Assembly (NCBI RefSeq): GCF_009379765.1
Contig: NZ_WHTD01000006.1
Coordinates: 1-64,000, forward strand
Source of the DNA: Actinophytocola sp.
Lineage (GTDB): Bacteria > Actinomycetota > Actinomycetes > Mycobacteriales > Pseudonocardiaceae
Length of the DNA stretch: 64,000 bases
Direction of reading: 5' to 3'
A model generated the notes under the pieces. That model saw nothing but the letters and a program-made list of their open reading frames with translations. It had not been told where the DNA came from and ran no database searches. Below are positions 53,439-61,627 of this stretch, piece by piece (the stretch's first letter is position 1; every line of letters begins with the position of its first letter). The position numbers and the translations under genes are program-made.

Positions 53439-54961
53439 CGACCCTGTTCACCGGCGCCCGGATCCACGGCACGACGGCCACCGCGCTGGCGGTCGAGCAC
53501 GGCGTGATCACCTGGCTCGGCGACGCCGCGCACGCGCCGCCCGCCCCGGCGCGGTTCGAGCTGGGCGGCGCCCACGTGGCACCGGCGTTCGTCGACGCCC
53601 ACGTCCACGCCACCTCCGCGGGCCTCCTGCGCACCGGTCTGGACCTCACGAAGGCCGAGTCGCGGGAGGAGGTCCTCGACGCCGTCCGCGACCGCGCGGG
53701 CACCGACGAGGTCCTCTGGGGCCACGGCTGGGACGAGACAAACTGGCCCGGCAACCGCCCACCCACCCGCACGGAGCTCGACGCCGCCGCCGGCAGCACC
53801 CCGGTGTACCTGTCCCGCATCGACGTCCACTCCGCGCTCGCCTCCACCGCCCTGCTCGCCCGGGTGCCCGAAGCCCGCACCGCGGCGGGATGGTCGGCCG
53901 ACGGCCCGCTCACCCGCGACGCCCACCACCACGTCCGCAACGCCTTCGGCGACTCGGTCGCCCCGGACCAGCGGCGCGCCGCCCAGCTCGAGTTCCTCCA
54001 CCACGCCGCCTCCCGGGGCATCGCGTGTGTCCACGAGTGCGGCGGCCCGGACATCTCCGGCGCGCGGGACTTCCGCGACCTCCTTGCGCTGGAAGGAAAG
54101 CTCCCGCGTGTCGTCGGCTACTGGGGGGCGGCCGGCGACGCTCCCGCCGGAGCGCGCGGCAAGGCGGGCGACTTCTTCGTCGACGGCGCGTTCGGCTCCC
54201 GCACCGCCGCGCTCGCCGCGCCCTACGCCGACGCGCCGCACACCAGCGGCTCCCGCTACCTGGACGCCGGGCGGATCGCCGCGCACCTCGTCGCCTGCAC
54301 CGAGCAGGGGATGCAGGCGGGCTTCCACGTCATCGGCGACGCCGCGGCCGCCGAGGTCGTCGCCGGCTTCCAGCGGGCCGAGAAGGTGGTGGGGGAGCAC
54401 GCCCTCGGCGCGGCCCGGCACCGGCTCGAGCACCTGGAGATGGTCACCGCCGAGCAGGCCGCCGAGCTCGCCCGGCTCGGGGTCGTCGCCTCCGTGCAGC
54501 CGCTGTTCGACGCCACCTGGGGCGGCCCGGACGGCATGTACGCCCAGCGCCTCGGGGTCGAGCGGGCCAAGGGGCTCAACCCGTTCGCGCTGCTCGCGGC
54601 CGCCGGCGTGACGCTGGCGTTCGGCTCCGACGCCCCGGTCACCCCGGTCGACCCGTGGGCCACCGTGCGCGCCGCGGTGAACCACCGCACGCCCGGCTCC
54701 GGCCTGACCCGCGAGGCCGCGTTCGAGGCGCACACGGCGGGCGGCTGGGCGGCGGCCGGCGAGCGCGGCGGGGTACTCGAGGTGGGTGCCCCCGCCACCT
54801 TCGCCGTGTGGCGGGACGAGACCTGCCTGCGCACCGTCCTCGACGGCAGGATGATCTATCAGAGGAGCGAGAGCGAAGGAGCGGGCGCCGTCTGGACTGA
54901 GGAGCGCGCGCAGGCGCGAGGGACGAGCGCCGAGCACGCGACGAGGGAAGACGGCGTCTAG
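53435..54961 (+). CDS. YtcJ-like amidohydrolase in the lysine cluster
   Basis: The 508-residue protein belongs to the amidohydrolase-3 family: VAPAFVDAHVHATSAG with the HxH metal ligands, FFVDGAFGSRTAAL, HVIGDAAAAEV and LAFGSDAPVTPVDPW with the catalytic Asp. Its start overlaps the kdd stop. The substrate is unknown; position suggests a lactam or N-acyl derivative of a lysine catabolite, which is inference. The last 30 or so residues (SESEGAGAVWTEERAQARG...) come from a GAGCG-rich repeat and probably are not part of the fold. Confidence 0.85.
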   Translation: MTTLFTGARIHGTTATALAVEHGVITWLGDAAHAPPAPARFELGGAHVAPAFVDAHVHATSAGLLRTGLDLTKAESREEVLDAVRDRAGTDEVLWGHGWDETNWPGNRPPTRTELDAAAGSTPVYLSRIDVHSALASTALLARVPEARTAAGWSADGPLTRDAHHHVRNAFGDSVAPDQRRAAQLEFLHHAASRGIACVHECGGPDISGARDFRDLLALEGKLPRVVGYWGAAGDAPAGARGKAGDFFVDGAFGSRTAALAAPYADAPHTSGSRYLDAGRIAAHLVACTEQGMQAGFHVIGDAAAAEVVAGFQRAEKVVGEHALGAARHRLEHLEMVTAEQAAELARLGVVASVQPLFDATWGGPDGMYAQRLGVERAKGLNPFALLAAAGVTLAFGSDAPVTPVDPWATVRAAVNHRTPGSGLTREAAFEAHTAGGWAAAGERGGVLEVGAPATFAVWRDETCLRTVLDGRMIYQRSESEGAGAVWTEERAQARGTSAEHATREDGV

Positions 54962-54980
54962 CGGATGAGCGAAGCGACCA
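54951..54980. repeat. Dispersed repeat copy 2 (GAGCGAAGCGA type)
   Basis: Twenty-six of 30 bases match 13171-13200. It overlaps the amidohydrolase stop (TAG at 54959-54961) and lies just before kamD. The GAGCG-rich DNA to its left (from about 54863) belongs to the same low-complexity style. Confidence 0.6.
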
Positions 54981-54999
54981 ACGAGACAGAGGTGCCGTG

Positions 55000-56574
55000 A
55001 TGGCGTTGCTGGACCTGGATCCCGAGGTGGTCGAGACCGCGCGCAAGCTCGCCGCGCGCGCCGCCGAGCCGGTGGTCGAGATCGCCAGAGCGCACACCAC
55101 GGTCGCCGTCGAGCGGGCGACGCTCCGGCTCGCCGGCATCACCGGCGCCGACTCCACCCACCGCGCGGGCGACGTCCCGTGGGTCAACCGGGTCGTCGAC
55201 ACGGTCCGCGAGCACTGCGGCCTCGAGCACGGCGTGGTCCTGCCCGCCTTCCACGCGCTCAGGCAGCACGACCTCACCACACTCACCGAGCTGGCCGAGG
55301 CCACCGCCGCCGGCCAGATCCGGTACGCGGTGCCGACCGGGCGCGACGCCGACCGGGCGGCCCGCGCGGGCCGCACGGCTGTCGCGAAGGGACTGCGCGC
55401 GGTCGACCGCAACCGGGCCCAGCGCGACCGGCTCGTCGCCAAGCTCGGCAACCCGCCGCAGCGGCCGTGGATCTACCTGATCGTGGCCACCGGGGACATC
55501 GACGAGGACGTCGTCCAGGCCGCCAACGCCGCCCGCGCCGGCGCGGACATCATCGCGGTCATCCGCTCGACCGGACAGTCCCTTCTGGACTACGTGCCGG
55601 AAGGCGCCACCCACCACGGGTTCGCCGGCACCTACGCCACGCAGGAGAACTTCCGCATCATGCGGTCCGCCATGGACGACGTGTCCAAAGAGGTCGGTCG
55701 CTACATCCGCGTGACCAACTACGCGTCGGGGCTGTGCATGCCGGAGATCGCGGTGCTGGGCGGGTTGCAGCGGCTCGACATGATGCTGAACGACTCGATG
55801 TACGGCATCCTCTTCCGCGACATCAACCCGATCCGGACCTTTGTCGACCAGCGGTTCTCCCGCCAGGTCCACGCCCGCGCCGGGATCATCATCAACACCG
55901 GCGAGGACAACTACCTCACCACCGCCGACGCCGTCGACGCCGCCCACACGGTCACCGTGTCGCAGTTGCTCAACGAGCACTTCGCGCACGAGGCGGGTCT
56001 GCCGGACGAGTTGCTCGGCCTCGGCCACGCGTTCGAGATCAACCCGACGGTGCCCGACTCCTTCCGGCTCGAGCTCGCCCACGCGCTGCTCGCCCGCGAG
56101 CTGTTCCCCGACGCGCCGCTCAAGTGGATGCCACCGACCAAGCACATGACCGGCGACGTCTTCAACGGCTATCTCCTCGACGGCTTCTTCAACCTCGCCG
56201 GCGTCCTCACCGGACAGTCGATCCTGCTGGTGGGCATGATGACCGAGGCCGTGGTCACGCCGTTCCTGTCCGACCGGGACCTCGCGCTGTCGAACGTGCG
56301 GTACGTGCTCAACGCGGCCGCCGGGCTCCGCGAGGACTTCCGCCCGGCGCCGGACGGGTTCATCGTCAAGCGCGCGCACCAGGTGCTCGGCGAGGCGGTG
56401 GACCTGCTCGACCGGATCGGCCGCGAAGGTCTCCTCGACGCGATCGCCGACGGGACGTTCGGGCTCATGAAACGCCCGCCGGACAAGGGAAAGGGCGCCG
56501 ACGGCGTCATCGAGAAGGCGCCCGGGTACGTGAACCCGGCGGCCGACCTGCTGGACGAGGGGGCCACGAAGTGA
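55000..56574 (+). CDS. kamD: Lysine 5,6-aminomutase alpha subunit
   Basis: KamDE moves the terminal amino group of beta-lysine (or D-lysine) to form 3,5-diaminohexanoate with adenosylcobalamin and PLP. The 524-residue alpha subunit has a TIM-barrel core: IYLIVATGDIDEDVVQAANAARAGADIIAVIRSTGQSLLDYVPEG, GFAGTYATQENFRIMR and LNDSMYGILFRDIN. ATG 55000 and GTG 54997 are both possible; AGAGGTG suits ATG. The stop overlaps the kamE start (GTGA), matching 1:1 synthesis of the two subunits. Confidence 0.93.
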   Translation: MALLDLDPEVVETARKLAARAAEPVVEIARAHTTVAVERATLRLAGITGADSTHRAGDVPWVNRVVDTVREHCGLEHGVVLPAFHALRQHDLTTLTELAEATAAGQIRYAVPTGRDADRAARAGRTAVAKGLRAVDRNRAQRDRLVAKLGNPPQRPWIYLIVATGDIDEDVVQAANAARAGADIIAVIRSTGQSLLDYVPEGATHHGFAGTYATQENFRIMRSAMDDVSKEVGRYIRVTNYASGLCMPEIAVLGGLQRLDMMLNDSMYGILFRDINPIRTFVDQRFSRQVHARAGIIINTGEDNYLTTADAVDAAHTVTVSQLLNEHFAHEAGLPDELLGLGHAFEINPTVPDSFRLELAHALLARELFPDAPLKWMPPTKHMTGDVFNGYLLDGFFNLAGVLTGQSILLVGMMTEAVVTPFLSDRDLALSNVRYVLNAAAGLREDFRPAPDGFIVKRAHQVLGEAVDLLDRIGREGLLDAIADGTFGLMKRPPDKGKGADGVIEKAPGYVNPAADLLDEGATK

Positions 56575-57329
56575 CTGCTGCCAAGGAGAAGCGACACGTC
56601 AGGCCCTACGGCGACACGACCGGTGACGGCATGGTGCAGGTGTCGTTCACGCTTCCCGTGCCGCCCGGACCGAAGGCCGAGGGCGCGGCGATGCAACTCG
56701 CCAACAAGATGGGCCTCGACCCGGCCATGGTCGTGCACTCGCACGGCATCGGCGCGGAGTTCACCTTCTTCGTCGTCTACGGCTCGGCCAAGCACATCGT
56801 CGACCTCGACGAGGTCACCGTCGTCGAGCGCGAGTACCCGCTGCTGTCACCGTCCGAGGTGAACGGTTCGGTCCGGAAGACGTTGCGCCGCAAGCTGGTC
56901 GTGGTCGGCGGCTGTATCGGGACGGACGCGCACACGGTCGGCATCGACGCCATCCTCAACATCAAGGGCTTCGCCGGCGAGAAGGGGCTCGAGTACTACC
57001 GCGAGCTGCGCGTGGTCAACCTCGGCGCCCAGGTGACGGTGCCCGAGCTGGTGAAGCGGGCCCGTGCCGAGAAGGCCGACGCCGTGCTCGTGTCCCAGGT
57101 GGTCACCCAACGCGACGCGCACATCCTCAACACGCAGGAGATGTCCGCCGCGTTCCGCGAGGCCATGGGTGATCGCTGCCCGGTGCTGATCGCCGGCGGC
57201 CCCCGGTTCGACCCGCTGATGGCCGGAGTGCTCGGCGTCGACCGGGTGTTCGGCCGGGGGACCACGCCGGGTGAGGTGGCGAGCTATCTTGTGCACGCGA
57301 TGGTGCGGAGCAGGGGAGTGGCGGCGTGA
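56571..57329 (+). CDS. kamE: Lysine 5,6-aminomutase beta subunit (B12-binding)
   Basis: The 252-residue beta subunit has the dimerisation region (VQVSFTLPVPPGPKAEGAAMQLANKMGLDPAMVVHSHGIG) and a Rossmann-type cobalamin domain with the base-off motif DAHTVG (in CIGTDAHTVGIDAIL), preceded by VVGGC. In known enzymes a lysine of this subunit binds PLP. It overlaps both kamD (GTGA) and kal (GTGA) by four bases. Confidence 0.93.
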   Translation: MTAAKEKRHVRPYGDTTGDGMVQVSFTLPVPPGPKAEGAAMQLANKMGLDPAMVVHSHGIGAEFTFFVVYGSAKHIVDLDEVTVVEREYPLLSPSEVNGSVRKTLRRKLVVVGGCIGTDAHTVGIDAILNIKGFAGEKGLEYYRELRVVNLGAQVTVPELVKRARAEKADAVLVSQVVTQRDAHILNTQEMSAAFREAMGDRCPVLIAGGPRFDPLMAGVLGVDRVFGRGTTPGEVASYLVHAMVRSRGVAA

Positions 57330-57736
57330 GTCTGGTCGAGGGTTTCTCGGTGACGCACCGGCGGTACGTGCCGTACGCGCATGCCCACTACGGCGGCAAC
57401 CTGGTCGACGGCGCGTACGGGTTGGCGCTGTTCGGTGACGTCGCCACGGATCTGTCCATCCACACCGACGGCGACGAGAGCCTCTTCGCCGGCTACTCCG
57501 ACGTCGAGTTCCTCGCGCCGGTGCAGGCGGGTGATGTCGTCGAGGTGACCGCGACGCTGGTCCGCATAGGGAACCGCTCCCGTGGCATCGAGTTCGAGGC
57601 CAGGGTGCTGTGCCGGGCGGCGCCGGAGCGGGGCCCGTCGGCCGCGGACGTGCTGTCGCCGCCGGTGGTCGCCACCCGCGCGAAGGGGACCGTCGTCGTC
57701 CCGGTTGCGCACGCGCCAAGCCCGGCGGGGTCCTGA
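57326..57736 (+). CDS. kal: 3-aminobutyryl-CoA ammonia-lyase (hotdog fold)
   Basis: Kal eliminates ammonia from L-3-aminobutyryl-CoA to give crotonyl-CoA, the step after the Kce cleavage in lysine fermentation. The 136-residue protein is a single hotdog domain with the family pattern RYVPYAHAHYGGNLVDGAYGLALFGDVATDL and EFLAPVQAGDVVEVTATLVRIG. The GTG overlaps the kamE stop. It closes the operon; kce, the gene linking Kdd to Kal, is not present in the window. Confidence 0.85.
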   Translation: MSLVEGFSVTHRRYVPYAHAHYGGNLVDGAYGLALFGDVATDLSIHTDGDESLFAGYSDVEFLAPVQAGDVVEVTATLVRIGNRSRGIEFEARVLCRAAPERGPSAADVLSPPVVATRAKGTVVVPVAHAPSPAGS

Positions 57737-57802
57737 TACTTCCGGGTGGACTTCGGCGCGCCGGCTGGGAAATTGCGCGGTGGGCCCGGTTAGCGTTGCC
57801 AC

Positions 57803-58720
57803 ATGGGTCGAAAGGGAGCCGCCGCGCGTTTTCGCGAGCTGGGCAGTGAGCTACGCAAGTGCCGGGAACAGGCGGGCTTGAGCGGGCAGGTGGTCGCGGA
57901 GCGGACCGGCTGGGACAAGTCGAAGATATCGAGGGTGGAGTCGGGCCACCAGCAGCTGACCGACGGGACGTGATCCACTACCTCGGCGCCTGCGGGGTAT
58001 ATCTGGGCACCGCGGGCGAGTACATGGACCTCTGCCGAGACGCCCACCGCTACCGTGACTACTGGCTGGGCCCACATGGCGAGCACCTTGAGGACTCGCT
58101 CAGCACCTTGATCTACCACGAGTCGACCGCGACCTCATCCACGAGCTATGAGCCGCAATGGGTGCCCGGCCTGCTGCAGACCGAGAGCTACGCCCGGGCG
58201 ATGATCAATCGCACGAACAGACGAAGCGCCGACAACCTGGAATTTTGCGTGCGTGCGCGGATGGAGCGGCAGCGGATCCTCTGGCGGCCGAGGCCGGCGC
58301 GGTTCGAGTTCTTCGTGCACGAGGATGGTCTGCGCCTCGACGTTGGCGGGCCTGATGTCATGCACGAGCAGATGCTGACGCTGACGATCAAGCGGCCTGC
58401 CCACTGTGGTGATCCGGATCGTGCCCTCCTCTGCAGGAGCGGCGGGAGTCTTCGGCGGACCGTTCCGGGTGCTCCGGTACGCCGAGCACCAGCCGCTGGT
58501 CTACCTGGACACCACAGTTGGCGGGCTCTTTCTGGAGGATCAGGAGTTCGTTGCGACCTACGGCGAGCTGATTCCCACCGTCGCGGACCTTGCGCTGGAT
58601 GAGGGACAATCCCGGGAGTTCATTGCCGCACTGGCAAATGAGCTCGACCGAGGGAGCGATCAGCGGCATGGCCACGACCGTGTGGAGGAAGAGCAGCTTC
58701 AGCAGCGGTGGCAACAGTGA
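57803..58720 (+). pseudogene. XRE family regulator with DUF5753 domain, two frameshifts
   Basis: ATG 57803 opens a helix-turn-helix (AARFRELGSELRKCREQAGLSGQVVAERTGWDKSKISRVESGH) and stops after QQLTDGT. A shifted frame continues without loss as DVIHYLGACG...SLIYHESTATSSTSYEPQWVPGLLQTESYA, the DUF5753 domain. Near 58395 a second shift leads to VVIRIVPSSAGAAGVFGGPFRVL...ALDEGQSREFIAAL and the end. All domains are present, so only two small indels break it. A TAGCGT box six bases before the ATG suggests a leaderless transcript. The DUF397 partner gene downstream is intact. Confidence 0.8.
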
Positions 58721-58844
58721 TTGTGTCGAGGTGGCGTTCGGGCAGGTGAGCGTCGCCGTGCGGGATTCCAAGAACCCCACCGGCCCCGTCCTTTCCTTAC
58801 CCGAAGCGGACTGGCGCGCGGCCGTAACCCGACTGCCCGGCTGA
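58668..58844 (+). CDS. DUF397 domain protein
   Basis: The 58-residue protein is a single DUF397 domain (WRKSSFSSGGNSDCVEVAFGQVSVAVRDSKNPTGPVLSL). Such proteins are paired with XRE-DUF5753 regulators in actinobacteria (BldB/Abaa-like partners) and often affect development or antibiotic production. ATG 58668 is preceded by GAGGGAG and lies inside the end of the broken regulator gene in another frame. Whether it works without its partner is unknown. Confidence 0.85.
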   Translation: MATTVWRKSSFSSGGNSDCVEVAFGQVSVAVRDSKNPTGPVLSLPEADWRAAVTRLPG

Positions 58845-58846
58845 GC

Positions 58847-59333
58847 ATGATCACGGCGCGTCGGCTGGGGCCCGACGACTGGCAGACCTGGCGTGAGGTC
58901 CGCCTCGCGTCGCTCGCGCAGGCCCCCCGAGGCCTTCGGCTCGTTGCTCAGGCGTGAACAGCGGTTCACCGAAGCGGACTGGCGTGGGCGGCTGAGCTCG
59001 TCGGACCGCGTAACGGTGGTGGCGAGGCTCGGCGTCGAGACCGTCGGGTGCGCGGGCGGGGTCGTGCCGGACGGCGCCGACGCCGTGCTGCTGATCGCGA
59101 TGTGGATCAGCCCGGGCCATCGCGGGCGAGGCATCGGCGATGCGCTTGTCACAGAAGTCGTTGACTGGGCGCGGGAGAACGGCTGGTCACGGGTTGAACT
59201 GCGGGTCGCGGACGGGAACGAGGCGGCCCGTCGGTTGTTCGTCCGCAACGGGTTCGAGCCGACCGGACAGCGGGAGCCCCTGCCGAGCAATCCGACCGTT
59301 GACACGGAGATGTTGGTACGCAAGGTTTCCTAG
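58847..59333 (+). pseudogene. GNAT acetyltransferase with a frameshift at a C6 tract
   Basis: ATG 58847 reads ITARRLGPDDWQTWREVRLASLAQAP and then, after CCCCCC at 58923-58928, leaves frame and stops. The +1 frame continues EAFGSLLRREQRFTEADWRGRL and the full GNAT core with the acetyl-CoA loop ISPGHRGRGIGDALV and ARRLFVRNGFEPTG. With five Cs instead of six the gene would be intact at 161 residues. This is a sequencing error, a fresh mutation, or a switchable tract. Confidence 0.8.
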
Positions 59334-59429
59334 GGTCCATATATCGGGAGTAGGGTCTTGCTCCGAATGGAGCACACTGCTAGTAAATCTAGCTTCGGGG
59401 CGTTCGCCCGCGCGAACGGAGGACCTTCG

Positions 59430-61484
59430 TTGTCGACAGACCTCGTCGAAGTGGTCAAAGTGCTCGACCACCCGCAGAACCGGCTGTGGACCGTGCTGAA
59501 CGACCTCGAGTCGTACCCTCGGTTCGTCCGCGAGATCGCCTGGTCACACCGGACCGGCCACGCCGAGGCCGGTGTCGGCACCCAGTACGAGGTCAGATTC
59601 AGCGTCGACCAGGGACCGGTGGCGCGCCACGACGTCGAGGTTCTCGTGCACCGGCCGCCGGAGCACCTGGTGCTGGTGAGCGACCGCTGGCCGGGCGGGC
59701 ACGTCGCGATCCGGCTGACCGCGGTCGACCGGAGGCGGACCGAGCTGCACCTCGCGATCTCGTTGCCGGACAGCACATCGCTGCACGCGTCGTGGCTGCG
59801 TAAGCGGGCCCGCCGGGCGATCGAGCTGGTCGACGACCATCTGGCCGGCCGGGCGAACACTGTGTCCCGGGGCGGTCTGGACCAGACCGCGAAGGGGCAG
59901 TCGCAGCTGGTCGTGGCGCGGATCCTCACCAAGGCGGGGGTGATCTCACCCGGCCGCCCGGACCGGGTGGCGAAGCAGCTGACCGCGCTGGCCAAGTGGG
60001 GCGCGACGATGGCGGGCGGGTACAGCGCGGCGGCCGCGCGGGTGCCGCGGGAGGACGCGATCGCGGACGAGCTGGGCGCGTTGACGTTCGGCGATGTCGA
60101 GACTCGTACCGACCGGTTGGCGAACGGGCTGTACAAGTACGGCGTCCGGCAGGGCCGGCGGGTGGCGTTGATGTGCCGCAACCACGGCGGGCTCGTCGAG
60201 GCGATGATCGCGTGCGGAAAGCTCGGCGTCACGGTGTTGCTGCTGAACACGGGCCTGTCCGCGGCGCAGGTCAGCGACGCGGTGGAGGCGCACCGGCCGG
60301 TGGCGGTGCTGGCGGACGAGGAGTTCTTCCCGCTGATGTACGAGCTGCCACCGGCACTTCCGCGGATCAGCACGTGGGCGGGCGGCGAGCCGACGCTCGA
60401 CGGGCTGATCGAGCACGGGTCGCCGGAGAAGGTGAAGCCGCCGACGTCGGCCGGCAAGATCATCGTGTTGACGTCCGGGACCACCAGCAACCCCAAGGGT
60501 GCGCGCCGGCGCAACCCGCACGGCCTGCGCACCGCGGCGGCCGTGCTCTCGCGGATCCCGCTGCGGGCGGGGGAGCGGATGCTGGTCGCGGCGCCGCTGT
60601 TCCACACGTGGGGCCTGGCGGCGATGCAGCTCGGCATGCCGCTGCACGCGAAGCTGGTGCTGCAGCGCCGGTTCGACGCGGAGTCTGCGCTGCGGTTGAT
60701 CGAGGAGCACGGGTGCACGTCGATGTTCGCGGTGCCGGTGATGCTGCAACGCATCATGGACCTGCCGCGGCAGGTGATCCGCAACTACGACACGTCGTCG
60801 CTGCGGGTGGTGGCGAGCAGCGGGTCGCCGATGTCGGAGGTGTTCGTGACGGGGTTCATGGACGAGTTCGGCGACGTGCTCTACAACCTGTACGGCTCGA
60901 CCGAGGTGTCGTGGGCGAGCATCGCCGACCCGATCGACCTGCGCGCGGCGCCGACCACGGCCGGCCGCTGCCCGGTCGGCACCCGCGTCGGCATCCTGGA
61001 CGCGCGGGGCAAGCCCGTGCCGCCGGGGGTGGTGGGCCAGATCTGTGTCGGGAACGACATGCTGTTCGAGGGCTACACGGGCGGCGGGAGCAACCGTCTG
61101 TACGACGACATGATGGTGACGGGCGACCGGGGCTACCTGGACGCGGACGGCCGCCTGTTCGTCTCCGGCCGGGACGACGACATGATCATCTCCGGCGGCG
61201 AGAACGTCTTCCCGCGCCCGGTGGAGGAGCTGCTGCTCACCCTGCCGCAGGTGCTGGACGCGGCGGTCGTCGGCGTGCCGGACCGCGAGTACGGCCAGCG
61301 CTTCGCCGCGTACGTCGCGCTCCGCCACGGCGCGCTGCTGAGCGCCGACATGGTCCGCGACTACGTCCACGCGCACCTGCCCCGCTTCGCGGTGCCGCGC
61401 GACGTGATCTTCGTTGACCGGCTGCCACGCAACGCCACCGGCAAGGTGGTCCGCCGCCTCCTCGCCTCCGAGGGCCTGGCTTAG
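59430..61484 (+). CDS. SRPBCC domain fused to an acyl-CoA synthetase (AMP-binding enzyme)
   Basis: The 684-residue protein has an N-terminal SRPBCC/START-like lipid-binding domain (about residues 1-145; KVLDHPQNRLWTVLNDLESYPRFVREI) and, from about 190, an ANL synthetase: FGDVETRTDRLANGLYKYGV, the phosphate loop LTSGTTSNPKGARR (Ser in place of the usual Gly), NLYGSTE, the hinge GRDDDMIISGGENVFP, and the catalytic lysine in PRNATGKVVRRL. It probably activates a hydrophobic acid held by its own domain. TTG 59430, six bases after GGAGGA, is preferred to the track's 59358. Confidence 0.8.
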   Translation: MSTDLVEVVKVLDHPQNRLWTVLNDLESYPRFVREIAWSHRTGHAEAGVGTQYEVRFSVDQGPVARHDVEVLVHRPPEHLVLVSDRWPGGHVAIRLTAVDRRRTELHLAISLPDSTSLHASWLRKRARRAIELVDDHLAGRANTVSRGGLDQTAKGQSQLVVARILTKAGVISPGRPDRVAKQLTALAKWGATMAGGYSAAAARVPREDAIADELGALTFGDVETRTDRLANGLYKYGVRQGRRVALMCRNHGGLVEAMIACGKLGVTVLLLNTGLSAAQVSDAVEAHRPVAVLADEEFFPLMYELPPALPRISTWAGGEPTLDGLIEHGSPEKVKPPTSAGKIIVLTSGTTSNPKGARRRNPHGLRTAAAVLSRIPLRAGERMLVAAPLFHTWGLAAMQLGMPLHAKLVLQRRFDAESALRLIEEHGCTSMFAVPVMLQRIMDLPRQVIRNYDTSSLRVVASSGSPMSEVFVTGFMDEFGDVLYNLYGSTEVSWASIADPIDLRAAPTTAGRCPVGTRVGILDARGKPVPPGVVGQICVGNDMLFEGYTGGGSNRLYDDMMVTGDRGYLDADGRLFVSGRDDDMIISGGENVFPRPVEELLLTLPQVLDAAVVGVPDREYGQRFAAYVALRHGALLSADMVRDYVHAHLPRFAVPRDVIFVDRLPRNATGKVVRRLLASEGLA

Positions 61485-61627
61485 GTCCGGGACGTAATCG
61501 GACCTTCGAGCTGCCGCACCAGGTCGCGAGCCAGCCGTAGCCACGTGGCCCAACGCGCCCAGCTCGGTGTGCCAGCCGACATGAACCGCTCCGCGAACTG
61601 GAGCCGCAGCTCGACAGCATCCGTCAT
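61481..61627 (-). CDS. Small protein coupled to the truncated ATPase gene
   Basis: The 48-residue frame TDAVELRLQFAERFMSAGTPSWARWATWLRLARDLVRQLEG starts at an ATG overlapping the TGA of the ATPase gene (ATGA). It is predicted helical with an aromatic-rich centre. I recognise no family. The coupling suggests it was the partner of the ATPase, perhaps as a small regulator or toxin/antitoxin component, but this is speculation. It ends close to the acyl-CoA synthetase stop. Confidence 0.5.
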   Translation of the reverse strand: MTDAVELRLQFAERFMSAGTPSWARWATWLRLARDLVRQLEGPITSRT

